From Siphonodentalium dalli (lineage: Eukaryota; Mollusca; Scaphopoda; Gadilida; Siphonodentaliidae), in NCBI GenBank assembly GCA_032622095.1, contig CP136068.1, positions 157,445,151 to 157,509,150 of the forward strand: a stretch of DNA of 64,000 nt, given 5' to 3'. The translations under genes were made by a program, and so were the position numbers. Below, piece after piece: positions 35,191 through 46,078 of the stretch; position 1 is the stretch's first letter, and the number at the start of each line of letters is the position of its first letter. The notes under the pieces are model-generated. The model was not told the origin of the DNA. It made no database searches and saw only the letters and a list, made by a program, of their open reading frames with translations.

Positions 35191-35472
35191 TTATTGATTT
35201 CAATATCACAACCAAAGAGGAAGTAAAGGCACCGTCAAGAAAAAATATAGTTCCACAAAATTGTTCAATCACCTTTATCACCCATGTTTTTTCTCACAGT
35301 CAACACTAAATAACATAACACAAATTGAATATCATAAATATATTCTAATTATGTCCAATGAAGAGGGCAGTTTAGGCGCGACCAGTGGTGTCAAGTGATC
35401 CGATCCCCTGTGTACCAACAACATGGTATATACAAATTCTATGTTATGTAAAATAAAAACATATCCATGTAT

Positions 35473-35870
35473 CCAGTTGGTTACACTAAATACGTTCAAA
35501 CATTCAAACCACCATCACGATCTAACATAATTCACCATAACCATACACATCATGATCTAACATATTTGACCATAACCATACACATAATGATCTAACATAA
35601 TTCACCATAACCATACACATCACGATCTAACATAATTCACCATAACCATACACATCACGATCTAACATAATTCAACATAGCCATACACATAATGATCTAA
35701 CAAAATTCACCATAACCATACACATTACGATCTAACATAATTCAACATAACCATACACATCACGATCTAACATAATTCACCATTAACCATACACATAATG
35801 ATCTAATATAATTCACCATAACCATACACACTGCGATCTAACATAATTCACCAAAACTCTACACATTTGA
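35473..35870. repeat. 35-bp minisatellite before exon C
   Basis: About ten copies of ACGATCTAACATAATTCACC followed by ATAACCATACACATC, some shortened. The same unit starts units 2 and 3 (23190, 29813), where only three to four copies occur. Here it has expanded. Confidence 0.9.
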
Positions 35871-35945
35871 CGGAACTAGCTTCTGCTAACATACCTATTT
35901 CAGCGGTCCATACTCATAATTCAATTTCATATCTTTTTCATCAAG

Positions 35946-36053
35946 GTGTCAACTTCTGCTACAAACAACCTTGTAAAAATGGAGGAAGTTGCATCAATGG
36001 TCCATCATCATTCTCGTGTTTGTGTCCTATAGATTACATAGGAGCCGATTGTG
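35946..36053 (+). CDS. EGF gene exon C (last recognised EGF)
   Basis: Acceptor TCTTTTTCATCAAG, 108 bases in phase 1, strong donor TGTG|GTAAGT. EGF domain CYKQPCKNGGSC, INGPSSFSCLC, PIDYIGADC, Cys spacing 4-5-8-1-8. CKNGGSC fits the O-fucose consensus. CINGPSSFSCLC fits the Asp/Asn hydroxylation consensus C-x-[DN]-x4-[FY]-x-C-x-C, unlike the A and B domains. It belongs to neither repeated type and so probably represents the unduplicated 3' part of the gene. No following exon was recognised. Confidence 0.88.
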
Positions 36054-36821
36054 GTAAGTTTGATTGCTTGGTTGATTTATATGGGTTTATCGTCGTTTCG
36101 GCAGATAGTTAGCGCCCGTAAGAATCCGTACAAATCGCCATACGGTTTACACAAACGTTTCCTATGTTTATCAACCACTAAAACACCGTTTCTTTGTTTT
36201 CATTCGAACTTCTTTTTCTCCGAATGTTCACTGTATATTATGCTTTACACCACAAATCGACATTCGTAATTTAGAACGGTCATGTCTCCCACAACATGCC
36301 AAACGAACTCCCATGGGGACCACTATTCGAGAAATAGTTGGCTTCTAACAACCGCCCACAATGACAAACATCTGCATAGTGCTTATAACATCCACGTAAT
36401 ACCATTCCTTGCCAGAAAAGGCAGCATGTTAATTTACATACCAGCTGTTTCTAAAAAAAAAATCCAACATACACGTTCTTCTTCTGTACTGAACGATAGT
36501 ACTTTGATAATTCGCGAATCAAAAATAGCCTTAAACGCATTCTTGTCCAAAATACAGACAGTTGCGTCGACGGTATATATATATTACGCATTTCTACTAC
36601 GTCATATTTACTGCGAAAACAAATATAGTCTTACATTTATGTGTATAGTTTCGAAAAATAATGCCTATACAATTGTTACCACCCCATATAGCCACGTGCA
36701 ACCACTACGCATACGATTCGTGTCAATGGGCGTGATTTTCTTCTCAGCCGAGGACTATTATAAAACGTTCTTTTGTCAGCATAGTTCGTCGGTATATATT
36801 TCAAACATGGGTTTTAAGTCA

Positions 36822-36888
36822 GTTAATGGACTCGCGACTGGACATTCGACCATCTAGTTTACGAATGTCCAGTAGCTCGTCCATTAAC
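36822..36888. repeat. 67-bp near-palindrome
   Basis: GTTAATGGACTCGCGACTGG then ACATTCG faces CGAATGTCCAGTAGCTCGTC then CATTAAC, 27-base arms with a 13-base loop. It ends ten bases before the first copy of the 108-bp direct repeat and may be one end of a mobile element. Confidence 0.7.
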
Positions 36889-36898
36889 CGGAATTAAC

Positions 36899-37694
36899 TG
36901 GCTTTTGTTTAGATCCGGATATGGTACATATAAAGAGCGTTATTTGTTACTGTTTTCCTGATATGGAAATAATAAAGAGCGTTTATATCATTTGTGTGTG
37001 ATTAACGCTGACTTATAACTGCAGCCACCACTTCATTAAAAATAAGTGATGAACCACCTATATGTTAATTCAAGCCGACCATGTGCACGCGCTCGCTTAG
37101 TGTTGTTATAGTCCGGCCGCCAGGTCAAGTTTTTTTTTATTACTGGAGTGTGTTGGAATTTGAACAACATGTTACTTATAATTGTTTGAATTTTGAGAAG
37201 TTATTCATGTTATTAATGTTCTATTAAAATTTACTGGTATATGATTATAAGGAATGACTTGAAGATCAATTGGAGTCATTGGTTTTGACCAGAGAGTATG
37301 ATTACACAAAGTTCGTGGGGATTCACAACTTTGTTTAATTATTCTGCCAGTTAAATTCCAATGACCCAATTGATCTTCAAGTCATTGCTTAAAGATACGG
37401 GCGGCGTTGGCGGTGGGTATGCTGTTAAAATATTCACCTCCGTCAAAAACCGCCATAAACAGAAATAACAGTAAAATATAGACCGATTTTGTTCTTATAC
37501 CAATCAGAAATATGGCATAAACAGTGTGTTATTGTCAAATGTTTATCCTTTGTTATGTAAACAAAGGCAAAAAACGTTACATTTCATGGCTTTTGTTTAG
37601 ATCCGGATATGGTAAATATAAAGAGCGTTATTTGTTACTGTTTTCCTGATATGGAAATAATAAAGAGCGTTTATATCATTTGTGTGTGATTAAC
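36899..37694. repeat. 108-bp direct repeats (36899-37006, 37587-37694)
   Basis: Both copies start TGGCTTTTGTTTAGATCCGG, contain ATAAAGAGCGTTATTTGTTA and ATAATAAAGAGCGTTTATAT, and end GTGTGTGATTAAC. They differ at about one base. They enclose 580 bases that include the inverted repeat at 37253-37386. A recent local duplication or short terminal direct repeats are possible; no reverse transcriptase is present. Confidence 0.8.
37253..37386. repeat. Inverted repeat, 30-base arms
   Basis: AATGACTTGAAGATCAATTG then GAGTCATTGG faces CCAATGACCCAATTGATCTT then CAAGTCATT, with a 75-base loop. Probably a small foldback element. Confidence 0.75.
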
Positions 37695-37936
37695 AAATAG
37701 CATTGCGCTATTTTATGTAAACAGAAGCAAAACTTCTGTAACACGAACAGGCTCTTGTTTACGTACACCATCGTACGTCTTGACGACAATATACTATTTA
37801 CGCGCTGCTTATGTTTGGCATATGAACACAACTATATATTTTAATATTCCTTCTGTTGATGGCGATTTGAACAAATATGCCGCCAGTGCCTTTAAGTACA
37901 TGACACACTAGATTGACTTTGTGTTTACATTCATTA

Positions 37937-38330
37937 GTAAGGTTCAGACGCACGTTTTGTTAAAAGTTCCTGGTATTTCAAAATAGATTTTCTCAAAATC
38001 TGTCAGGAATTTCTTTTTGAAATTTGCTGCAAGCGATTATTTTAACACACTATATAAGAACAATCAACTCGTTTTGGGAATTATAACCTTACTTACTTTA
38101 CTTTTTTGACAATGGGAATATTTTAATTGCACTGGTATGAGGCACCAAGAACTTTTGTAAACAGATTTTTTTTTTTAATAGTGCAGTTCATATATCCGTG
38201 GTATCGTATCTGAAGATCATGAGAGAAGACTTCCTTATTCTTGATTCTGAAATTTAACGATTATTTTCAGTTAGAAAAGGCAAATACCCATAAATACCGT
38301 TCTATATTTGATCAATGAATAATCCCCTCT
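37937..38330. mobile_element. Partial relative of the family 3 element
   Basis: It begins AAGGTTCAGACGCACGTTTT, like the ends of the element at 4821-5778. It later contains GATCATGAGAGAAGACTT, matching the reverse of the AAGTCTCCTCTCATGATC region at 5489-5508. The opposite end was not found. Confidence 0.45.
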
Positions 38331-38454
38331 ATATGGTTGATAAATCCTCGCTTATTGGGATTCGACATTCCGGCTTATGTTGGTCTAACTCTGCACCACC
38401 TTAAGGAGGATTTTAAACTTTCAATTTTAAGATGAAAATCATTATCCTCTATAG

Positions 38455-38580
38455 CAAATGTATGATCTAGTACTATAACAACACATATGTTCACCCTCAC
38501 AGCATGAGAGGTATGGTCAAATGTATGATCTAGTACTATAACAACACATATGTTCACCCTCACAGCATGAGAGGAATGGT
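38455..38580. repeat. 63-bp exact tandem duplication
   Basis: CAAATGTATGATCTAGTACT...GAGAGG(T/A)ATGGT occurs twice back to back with one difference. A diverged echo (GTGAGGGTGAATAGTTG) lies inverted near 38985. Recent duplication; no gene. Confidence 0.9.
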
Positions 38581-39097
38581 CAAATTATGTAAAAAAAAGT
38601 GGGCTTAAAAAACTTATTTTTTAAGGCAGATCTATGGAGAGTTTAACAGGAAATATTAAAAAAAACACTCACTGAATTATCTAGACTATGAACCCAACTA
38701 CTCATTCTACCATCTGAAATCATGACTGTCTCAGTGCGAGAAATTAAATCGAACATTTTTCAGTGTATATTTTAGTTTTTGGCAGCAATTTGCAGAACTA
38801 TTCTTTTATCGTGGGAAGAACCAAAACAACATAAAACAACATAAATATTATTCTGGCAGACATAAACACTCAGTACTTATTCATCTTTTCAGACATTATG
38901 TAGTTTTATGGTGATTTTTCTTAAAAATAATCTGGGTTTTTTTTAAACCAATTTTGTTACATAGTTGGAAAATATCTCTCATATTGTGAGGGTGAATAGT
39001 TGTTGTTATAGTACTATAGCATACATTGGTTTTAAGGGTTAATGATTTTTTTCCTTCAAATTGATAGTTTGAAATTGAGATTGCCTTCTTAATATGT

Positions 39098-39551
39098 GAC
39101 CCGCCATATCAAATCCAGTCGGAAGTCGGGATTTTTTACCCTGTGCCAATGCATTCTCTTATATATGCGAGTCGACCATAGGTCGCCTCGCATATATAAG
39201 AGAATGCATTGGCCTAACAATATTTTATCATTTTTTTTAAATAAATGTTTCTGACAATTTTTAGGACATAAAATAAAAAAACATCCATTACCAAGCAGGG
39301 AGCCCCACACATATATAGAAGCATATAGAAGAGTGTCGTCTGCTCATGTTTGTCTGGGGCTCTGTATGGGTGAAATTATAAAATTGTTAAAGAATACAAG
39401 AAAAAATTATTAAAATTGTAAAAAATTGTTAGGCCAATGCATTCTCTTATATATGCGAGGCGACCTATGGTCGACTCGCATATATAAGAGAATGCATTGG
39501 CACAGAGGTAAAACAAATCCCGACTTCCGACTGGATTTGATATGGCGGGTC
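39098..39551. mobile_element. MITE with about 50-bp terminal inverted repeats
   Basis: GACCCGCCATATCAAATCCA then GTCGGAAGTCGGGATTT is matched by the inverse at the right end (39500-39551). Inside are two copies of the 66-bp near-palindrome also carried by the TTAA-flanked family 1, and the GGAGCCCCACACATATATAG block. The ends differ from family 1, so this is a separate family that shares the internal hairpin. No TTAA at its borders. Confidence 0.8.
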
Positions 39552-40159
39552 TCATATATCAAGTGACATCATCTTATTTCCAGGCATCCAGCACTAGAAG
39601 AAAATGACAAGCGAATCCTTTCGACATTGAGTATGACTCGTGTTGATTATTGTATGTTGTGAGCATGGCGCACATGTACATTTATCATGTTATTAAAGTT
39701 TGTTCTAAATCCTTCTCTCATTATATATACACTGCGTGGCTACGCTCAAATCAGGGTCGCGTTCTTGGACGTTCACTAATCGTCTAACAAACTTGGTGAT
39801 GTAGTGACTTAACTCTATAATCGTAACTAATTATCCGTAAATTTTCGAACTCTCTCCATTCAGCCATGCGTGACCTGTATACGAAGAAGTTGATCAGAAT
39901 CGGCTACGCTGATACATCAATTGGAAATTTTAATTTTTATGAAGCTTTAACTTGATTTCAGCAAATAAATTCTAACTTGCATGTGTCTTATCAGTGGCAT
40001 TAATTATATTAGTTAGCGTCTAACAAACTCATTAGCTCGGTCAATACTTTCTTTAATTGTAACCCAGTTGTTGGTATTTAACTTACCAAAATCATTTCCA
40101 GCAACAAATACAGATTGATCAGGTACACTGTTCGCATGGTGCTCGGAGGTCCGGAGGTA

Positions 40160-42213
40160 CACTGTTAGAAAATACTGTCGGTTTGACGGTGTCGGACCGT
40201 CATAATCCGACAGTCCCAAACCGTTTCATCAGTGTACGGTGAATCACCGTGGTTTTATGGGCCCTGAAAATGGTCAAAGTTAAAAATGCGCGTGTTTCCA
40301 AACTCATGCCGTAAAAATTCAACAATATATTTATCGGCAACAAAATTATATACGGCAGTATGACTGAATCTGACTGATATTTAATATTTATTATTAATTG
40401 TTTGTATTCAGTGCAATGATCCGGTATAATCATTCTGACCAATGCACAGATCCCTCTTGTCTTGCGTCCGTAATTAAATTACGTTATTTTCATGAGTCGT
40501 TAACTTTATCACTCACGAATTTCTTTCTCAATGTCAACACACACTTGCTTTTTGGGAAAATGTGAGCTTTACAGTTGTTGTACTAATGTTAAAACTGTCT
40601 GACTTCGGTTCATATGTGAACGGACAAGTTCCAAATTTGCGAAAACCGGCTCAATCGTTGATATTTTCCCCTAAATTTTGACAATTGAGTTATATTCGAG
40701 GCTGCCATGCGCTTCGAGCCGACGACTGACTTGTCTTCATTCGTCTCAGTGTTCAATTTGAAATTGACAGTGCTGTGACTATCAAAGACATACATTTGCT
40801 GATACAACAGGATAAGGTACACGTGCTAGAGTAATGCATAGGCGTTTCGGTGTCAACCACTAGTGATAATAATAATAACATCAACAACGTAGCAGCTATT
40901 ACTAATACTATTAGAATGTTGACAGCGTCTTGCCATTTTTTTTAACTTGACCATTCAATCCAGTTGACAATGTTCTGATAGGTTTGAAGCACATCATGTA
41001 TATCTACACGACATGATATACTGTACGCACCAGAGTAATTCACAAGAGCTTCGATGCCAACAACAACATGGTAAAAAATAAACTGGTGCGGCGCAGTGAT
41101 GGATGATCACATATCTATACAATTCCAACAAACGAGTACAAATTTTACAATTACACGGACCGATTCATCCCATGTTCGTCAATTTCCATTGAAACGTGTG
41201 GATATGAGACACCTTCGCCCATGTTATCGCCCAGTTATTACGACTATTTATGGACCGGGAGTCCTATATTGGTTGGATGTTCATATCAAACTAGCTTTGG
41301 CTGACTCACTGAGATGGTACTAAATGTTGTGATACTAGTATACACAGTTTGGTGTATCATGCTATCAAATTTCATCGAAAAATGTGGGACTATAGAAGAA
41401 TGTTGTCGCCAAGTCATCACGCATAGTTATTATGGGCTTTGCTGTTGTCTTGAAGGTTTCAATCCCAACTAGCTGTTAGTGCTACTGATATATTGTCGTG
41501 ATGTACGCATCCACCTGTTAAACAAACACTGTTTCCGAGTGACTGGACAATTTAACGCCTTACATGTTACCAAAATGTATGCCATTCAGATGTTTTACTT
41601 TTACATGTACATAAATTTGAGTTTTAACTGTGATATTTGTAGCTTTCTTCCTTTGTGTCTTAAAAATGCATGCCCGAGTCATATATGTTAGAATGGTCGC
41701 AATTAGTATTACTCGAACTGAAGAGTGGGCTTTTCAGCTACATTTTGTATTATCGTTTTTTTATTTACAGCCATATTTATACAGTAGTCAGTGAAAGGTG
41801 AACACATCACACATTTTTTTCTGAATTAAATTCCACGAGGCAGATAACGAAGTTTGATCCTTTTCAAACTCCAAGGTTTCATAAGCTATAGGGATATCAT
41901 ATTGTCACCACGGGCTAATTCTACGGTAAAATAGGAAATTAAGAGCAAAAAGATGGTGGTGACCCGTGAAAAATACCATTCGTTTGATTCGTCTGACCGT
42001 TATTAGTTACGGTCTTGATATTAATTAAACGGCGTTGAACTGTAAAAAAAAATACAACAGTCTGACATTACTGGTTACAGTTTGTCAGCTACTTAAACAT
42101 TTGTGTACCGTGGAACATTTTACAGCCTGACCGTTTGTTTAACGGTCAAATGTTGGCAGCGATGTTGCGCGGGGTATGACACCGTTAAATTGACGGGAAT
42201 TTTACTAACAGTG
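40160..42213. mobile_element. Non-autonomous DNA transposon, 2.05 kb
   Basis: CACTGTTAGAAAATACTGTC...TTTGACGGTGTC at the left faces GACACCGTTAAATTGACGGG...TTTTACTAACAGTG at the right, with TA on both sides. Subterminal ACGGT/ACCGT motifs recur within 150 bases of each end, as is usual for transposase-binding regions. The interior has only short frames (for example 41096-41323) without a recognisable transposase. The superfamily cannot be fixed from the ends alone. Confidence 0.7.
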
Positions 42214-42966
42214 TATGAAATAAGCATTAGACACTTGAGGACAGAGCTCCAGAAGTGCCATCGATAGGTTGAAATTTCAAATTATCTGGGTGGACCCCCA
42301 CCAATATGGGAGGGAGTACCCCCTCCATTACACTCTCTGTGGATGTTTGGGCCACCATTTTTTTTTACCCCTGGCTGAAGCCCTGGAATTTCACCTGTTT
42401 ATGCCATATCCAGTGTTCACGCTGGGCTGATTGTTCAATTCTGATTTTTATTTTGGCTAAATTAAAAAAACTTTGTTCAAATTAAATCCTCGTTTTCTCG
42501 TCCCACAATTAGTAAATATTTTTGTTTTATTTAATATCTAACATTCTGTATAATTATGTCCATCGTCCATACTTTTAAATACCGTTTCTATACTTCTTTA
42601 ATCCCACCATTGTTACTTGACAATCTACCATTCAGCTATATGACAGACAAAAGATGCATTGGTGTTGATCCTCATTACTGTTTTATTCATTCTGGTGGAC
42701 CATGGTTGATAGTTCACTGCCATTAGTGCCTTTTGTTACACATTGAGGTGTATCACCTAATCAATTAGCAGATGATTATACTATACATTTGATTCAAATT
42801 TCGCCCCCGTTACAAAATAAATTTCAGTTTTTGAATTATATTTCCGATTTGGGGGGGGGGATATGATGGCATGTATCACGACAAAAACGTACATGTAGGT
42901 TGAATGTATTGAGTGCAGTGACAGCATTAAAGATTGTACATATTAATGGCACCAGAAGTGCATGGG
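42214..42966. other. Downstream region of the VWC gene (- strand 3' side)
   Basis: On the - strand this is the 3' UTR and flank of the VWC gene. An AATAAA on that strand (reverse of TTTATT at 42679-42684) could serve as the polyadenylation signal; the exact end is not determinable. A G run lies at about 42851-42860. Confidence 0.35.
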
Positions 42967-43181
42967 TCACCAGACACGCTCCCTGTCGCGTTGCTCTTCC
43001 ACTACGTTCGGGAAGCAGTCGGTCTCCGTGCAGACGACAGCGCCATCCCGACACGTACATTCGTTACAGCCCTCTGACGATTTGAAGATGTCTCCATTCT
43101 CGTGGACCTGACCGCTGTAGAGGCACCACAGGGATATAACCTGATCGTCTTTCGGTGTCGATGTCATAAGAACGGCTCCGG
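42967..43181 (-). CDS. VWC gene exon 2: single von Willebrand C domain, C-terminus
   Basis: On the - strand a strong acceptor (CTTTTTGTTTCCTTATTGAAG) is followed in phase 1 by CC, completing an Ala codon, then GAVLMTSTPKDDQVISLW and the domain. Six Cys are arranged CLYSGQVHENGDIF...GC-x2-C-x-C...VVC-x4-C, the N-terminal half pattern of VWC domains (C..C-x2-C-x-C..C-x4-C). The frame ends with RDRERVW and TGA. Joined to exon 1 at 51713-51779 it gives 93 residues: a signal peptide and one short VWC unit. Such domains often bind TGF-beta-type ligands or act in arthropod and mollusc immune or matrix proteins; no specific role can be assigned. The second half of a full 10-Cys VWC is missing. Confidence 0.82.
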
Positions 43182-43256
43182 CTTCAATAAGGAAACAAAA
43201 AGATGGGAATTAGTTGGAGGAACTTCGAACGGTATGAATTCAGTCTCTTTTATAAG

Positions 43257-43420
43257 GACCCACTTAATTTTCGAGGCACCGTTTATTATTTTGTTTATAG
43301 TGCCTTGATATACAGTTTTAACAATCTATGCCATAAAATATAATTATATAGAGAGTAATCAATTGATTTCGAGAATTATTTAACACAATTCTCGGAAATA
43401 ATTGATAACTCTATTTATCA
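43257..43420. mobile_element. Element end (CCCACTTAATTTTCGA) plus palindrome
   Basis: GACCCACTTAATTTTCGAGG and GTGCCTTGATATACAGTTTT match the left part of the element at 56817-57230. A palindrome follows at about 43350-43415 (AGTAATCAATTGATTTCGAG against CTCGGAAATAATTGATAACT). Confidence 0.6.
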
Positions 43421-43553
43421 CATAATTTGGCCATAAAAGCAGTTTCATGACGTCACGGCGTTCTTCAAATAACTTGCGATCACTGTAGTTTATGATTGTT
43501 GTTTTCGATGAATATTGCGCGTTGCTTCGGGTTTATTTGATCATGTGATAAAA

Positions 43554-43698
43554 GGTATCTCACACTCGTCCTATTTTATACGTAATTTATCAACCTCGTC
43601 CTCTAAATTCTATTTGAGCCTCGGTAAACCTCGGCTCAAATCGAATTTAGTGAACTCGGTTGATAAATTCCGTATAAACTAGAAACTCATGTGAGATC
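43554..43698. mobile_element. Foldback element, arms about 68 bp
   Basis: GGTATCTCACACTCGTCCTA...AATTCTATTTGAGCCTCGG faces CCTCGGCTCAAATCGAATTT...CTCATGTGAGATCC almost without a loop. The arms differ at several positions, so this is an old inverted repeat. Confidence 0.75.
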
Positions 43699-43914
43699 CT
43701 CTATTTATTACACTTCTGCATCAATTTGGTTTGCCAAATATGATTAAAACATACAGAATTAATGCATGAAAGTCTCGATGTGGAGAATGATCAACCATCG
43801 ACAATTCAGTCTAGATCAGTAAGCGACGTAAAGTCAATGACGTCACGAGAAATGACATAATCAATTTTCAAAACAGTCGAATCCATAGGGTTAACTTTAC
43901 CAGAGACTGGTCAC

Positions 43915-44610
43915 GTTACTGACATGGTAACGAAAAATTTCCGAAAATCTCTACAACATAGCTATAGGGAGTACTTCCAAGCTAGCCTGAGTGACAACTG
44001 CTCAAAATCAGGCAGCAACAAACTCAAAACATATCGTCTTTACAAGAAAGAGTATATGATTGAGCCCTATCTTCTCAACACGAAATCATTGGAAGACAGA
44101 ATAGCTTTCACCAGATTCAGAATCAGTAACCATGCACCATGCTATAGAGAAAGGGCGTCATCTACACCCCCCAGTAAAATTAGAAAATAGAAAGTGTGTG
44201 TTTTGCTGTGACGATGTCGTAAAGATGAAACACATTTCCTTATGAAATGCACTGCATATTCACAACTATGAAGAGAACTTTTCGAATCAATGATTAAAAA
44301 TAATCCGAATGTTCAACACATTAACGCCAACGATCAATTTATTACTGTATTGACAAATGACAGTCCCACTCTAACCCGAATAATATGTAAACTGATCCGT
44401 CGCTTCTTCGGTGCTCGTGCTGAGCAAATAACAGTTAGGTCTCCATTAATATGATACATGATCCCGAGACTCCTTAATTTGTGCACCTTAGCATATTATG
44501 TAATATTATTCTTGTATATTTTATTATCACGTTTTTGTATATACTGTTATCCATTGTATTAGCAAACTGTCCTCGAGTGGATGTTTTTCTGCCAATAAAT
44601 CATTATCTTA
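43915..44610 (+). pseudogene. LINE reverse-transcriptase C-terminal remnant 2
   Basis: + strand: KTYRLYKKEYMIEPYLL, DRIAFTRFRISNH, then after a stop and frame breaks CVFC...HFLMKC and a tail (LFESMIKNNPNVQHINANDQ, IICKLIRRFFGARAEQ). The order and the Cys-Cys-His-Cys signature match the C-terminus at 59772-60158. The 3' end reads CCAATAAATCATTATCTTATCT, like the (TTATC) tail at 60238-60260. Multiple stops show it is dead. Confidence 0.75.
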
Positions 44611-44810
44611 TCTAATTCACTAGCGATATTACCATTTTTAATTAACGGCGTTTTCAATGGAAATCGCACATAGGAGTGTAATAAAATACTATATTTCATC
44701 ACCACATGGAACGCCTGTGTCTCGGAAGGTGCCCATGCATGCATAGAGTAATAGAAAAGAGCTGAAATCATAAAATCGTTTTCCTCGTTATGGCTCCCAG
44801 AATGCAACAT

Positions 44811-45310
44811 AATTCAAACTATAGTTTATTTTCAATGAAAGGGAAATAACACTATATCTAAATATATAGAGTTATTTCCCTTCCATTGAAAATAATAGAC
44901 GTTGTGTAGAAACGTCAGCACAGAACAGACGACGGTTTCTCAACAAAAACAACATGTTCACAGTTTATTACATCGAATAAGTTGAAAATACAATGTTTTG
45001 GAAAAAGCCACTTTTGTAAATGTATTTAAATCGAAAAGTGTATCGTGACAAAACCAGCCCAAAATATCCCATAGCAGCCTTGGCAAAAGTTAACAGGAAC
45101 AATTTCTCTTTTATTGAAACCCGATGATTTATTAAGTCAATCCTGCGCGAGTCCAAATGCGCCCAAAACATTACGCGTTCGTCTTTCCAAAACCAATGAC
45201 GCGTCGATGTAATCATGAGGCTGCAGTTATGACCTGTTGCGCGTTCACCGAGAAATAATTGCAACTAGCCACGTGGGCGCCGACCAATCGGAATGCTGGA
45301 TTTAGTGATA
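44811..45310. mobile_element. Palindrome-bearing dispersed repeat, copy 1
   Basis: A palindrome at about 44826-44898 (TTATTTTCAATGAAAGGGAA against TTCCCTTCCATTGAAAATAA) is followed by CAACAAAAACAACATGTTCA. Next comes a block starting GAAAAAGCCACTTTTGTAAA that is repeated at 54700-55030. The palindrome block recurs at 56940-57115. Parts of one composite repeat family; no transposase. Confidence 0.7.
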
Positions 45311-46078
45311 ATCACACTTAGTATGTAAATATATGACCATAACCGTAATTAGCCAAATCTAAACCACTCACATGAGGGTATAACTGTGGCTTTTTACACA
45401 ATTTATTACCAAATCAGTTAATAGATTCTCTGGCATTCCCAGCAAATAAGATTCACATAAGCCTTATTTCGTGTGGAGATTATTAATAATGTGTAATCCG
45501 CACACAACGGTTAATCGCAATTACATGTACAAATTAGGTCAATTGTACGTCCGGGTAGTCTATGGCAGACTATACATGCTTGAACGAAGATAAAAGATTT
45601 GTAGAAAATGTAACGTGGAGGTTGAGAATGAAGAACACTTCCTTATGCTCTGCAACACATATGATAAGATGCGTAAACACTTATTAGAAGATATAGTAAT
45701 GACGAGTGATAAATTTATTGGATTGAGTGATGGCCAACAATTCATTACGCGCGCTCCGCGTGTATACTGGTGTAGAGATTCTTGTTTCGCCTGGGCGCAT
45801 GGGTGTTTTATTTATAGAATGGGAATTTTTTGGAGGATTCTGCAGCCCACTGGGGGTTGTGGTCGGAAACGACCGAGTCGGCCGCCGGTTCGTTAATTAG
45901 GTGCTGCAGGTTGTTATTGTTATTTTAACGGAATTCTGAGTTACAATCATGGGTATAGATAATATATGATCTTGAGCGCGTTACCATTTCTGACATTGGT
46001 TTTCTTGTATACATAATGGAAAACAACGAACTTCATATACATGCAACATAATCTGCAACATGGTCCGGACATTGTTCA

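Larger units (their letters stand above)
4434..36053 (+). other. Gene span: secreted multi-EGF protein (3' end not seen)
   Basis: One gene model explains eight + strand exons: signal peptide, A1, B1, A2, B2, A3, B3 and C. All junctions are phase 1, so exons can be gained or lost without breaking the frame. The exons seen total 871 coding bases, about 290 residues: a signal peptide and seven 6-Cys EGF domains of 36-40 residues. None has the N-terminal Asp/Asn-Glu pattern of calcium-binding EGF domains. Exon C ends at a good phase-1 donor, so at least one more exon should follow; none was recognised before 64 kb. Mobile elements and tandem repeats fill the introns. The product is probably extracellular; nothing more specific can be claimed. 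Confidence 0.75.

Noticed and set aside
35473-35870. Regular repeats with spacers resembling a CRISPR array
   Set aside because: The units are contiguous, a minisatellite without unique spacers, in an animal intron.
36282-36857. 191-codon + strand open frame after exon C
   Set aside because: No recognisable domain, no splice context joining it to exon C in phase 1, and it ends inside a palindrome. It could be a dead element, but nothing supports a protein.
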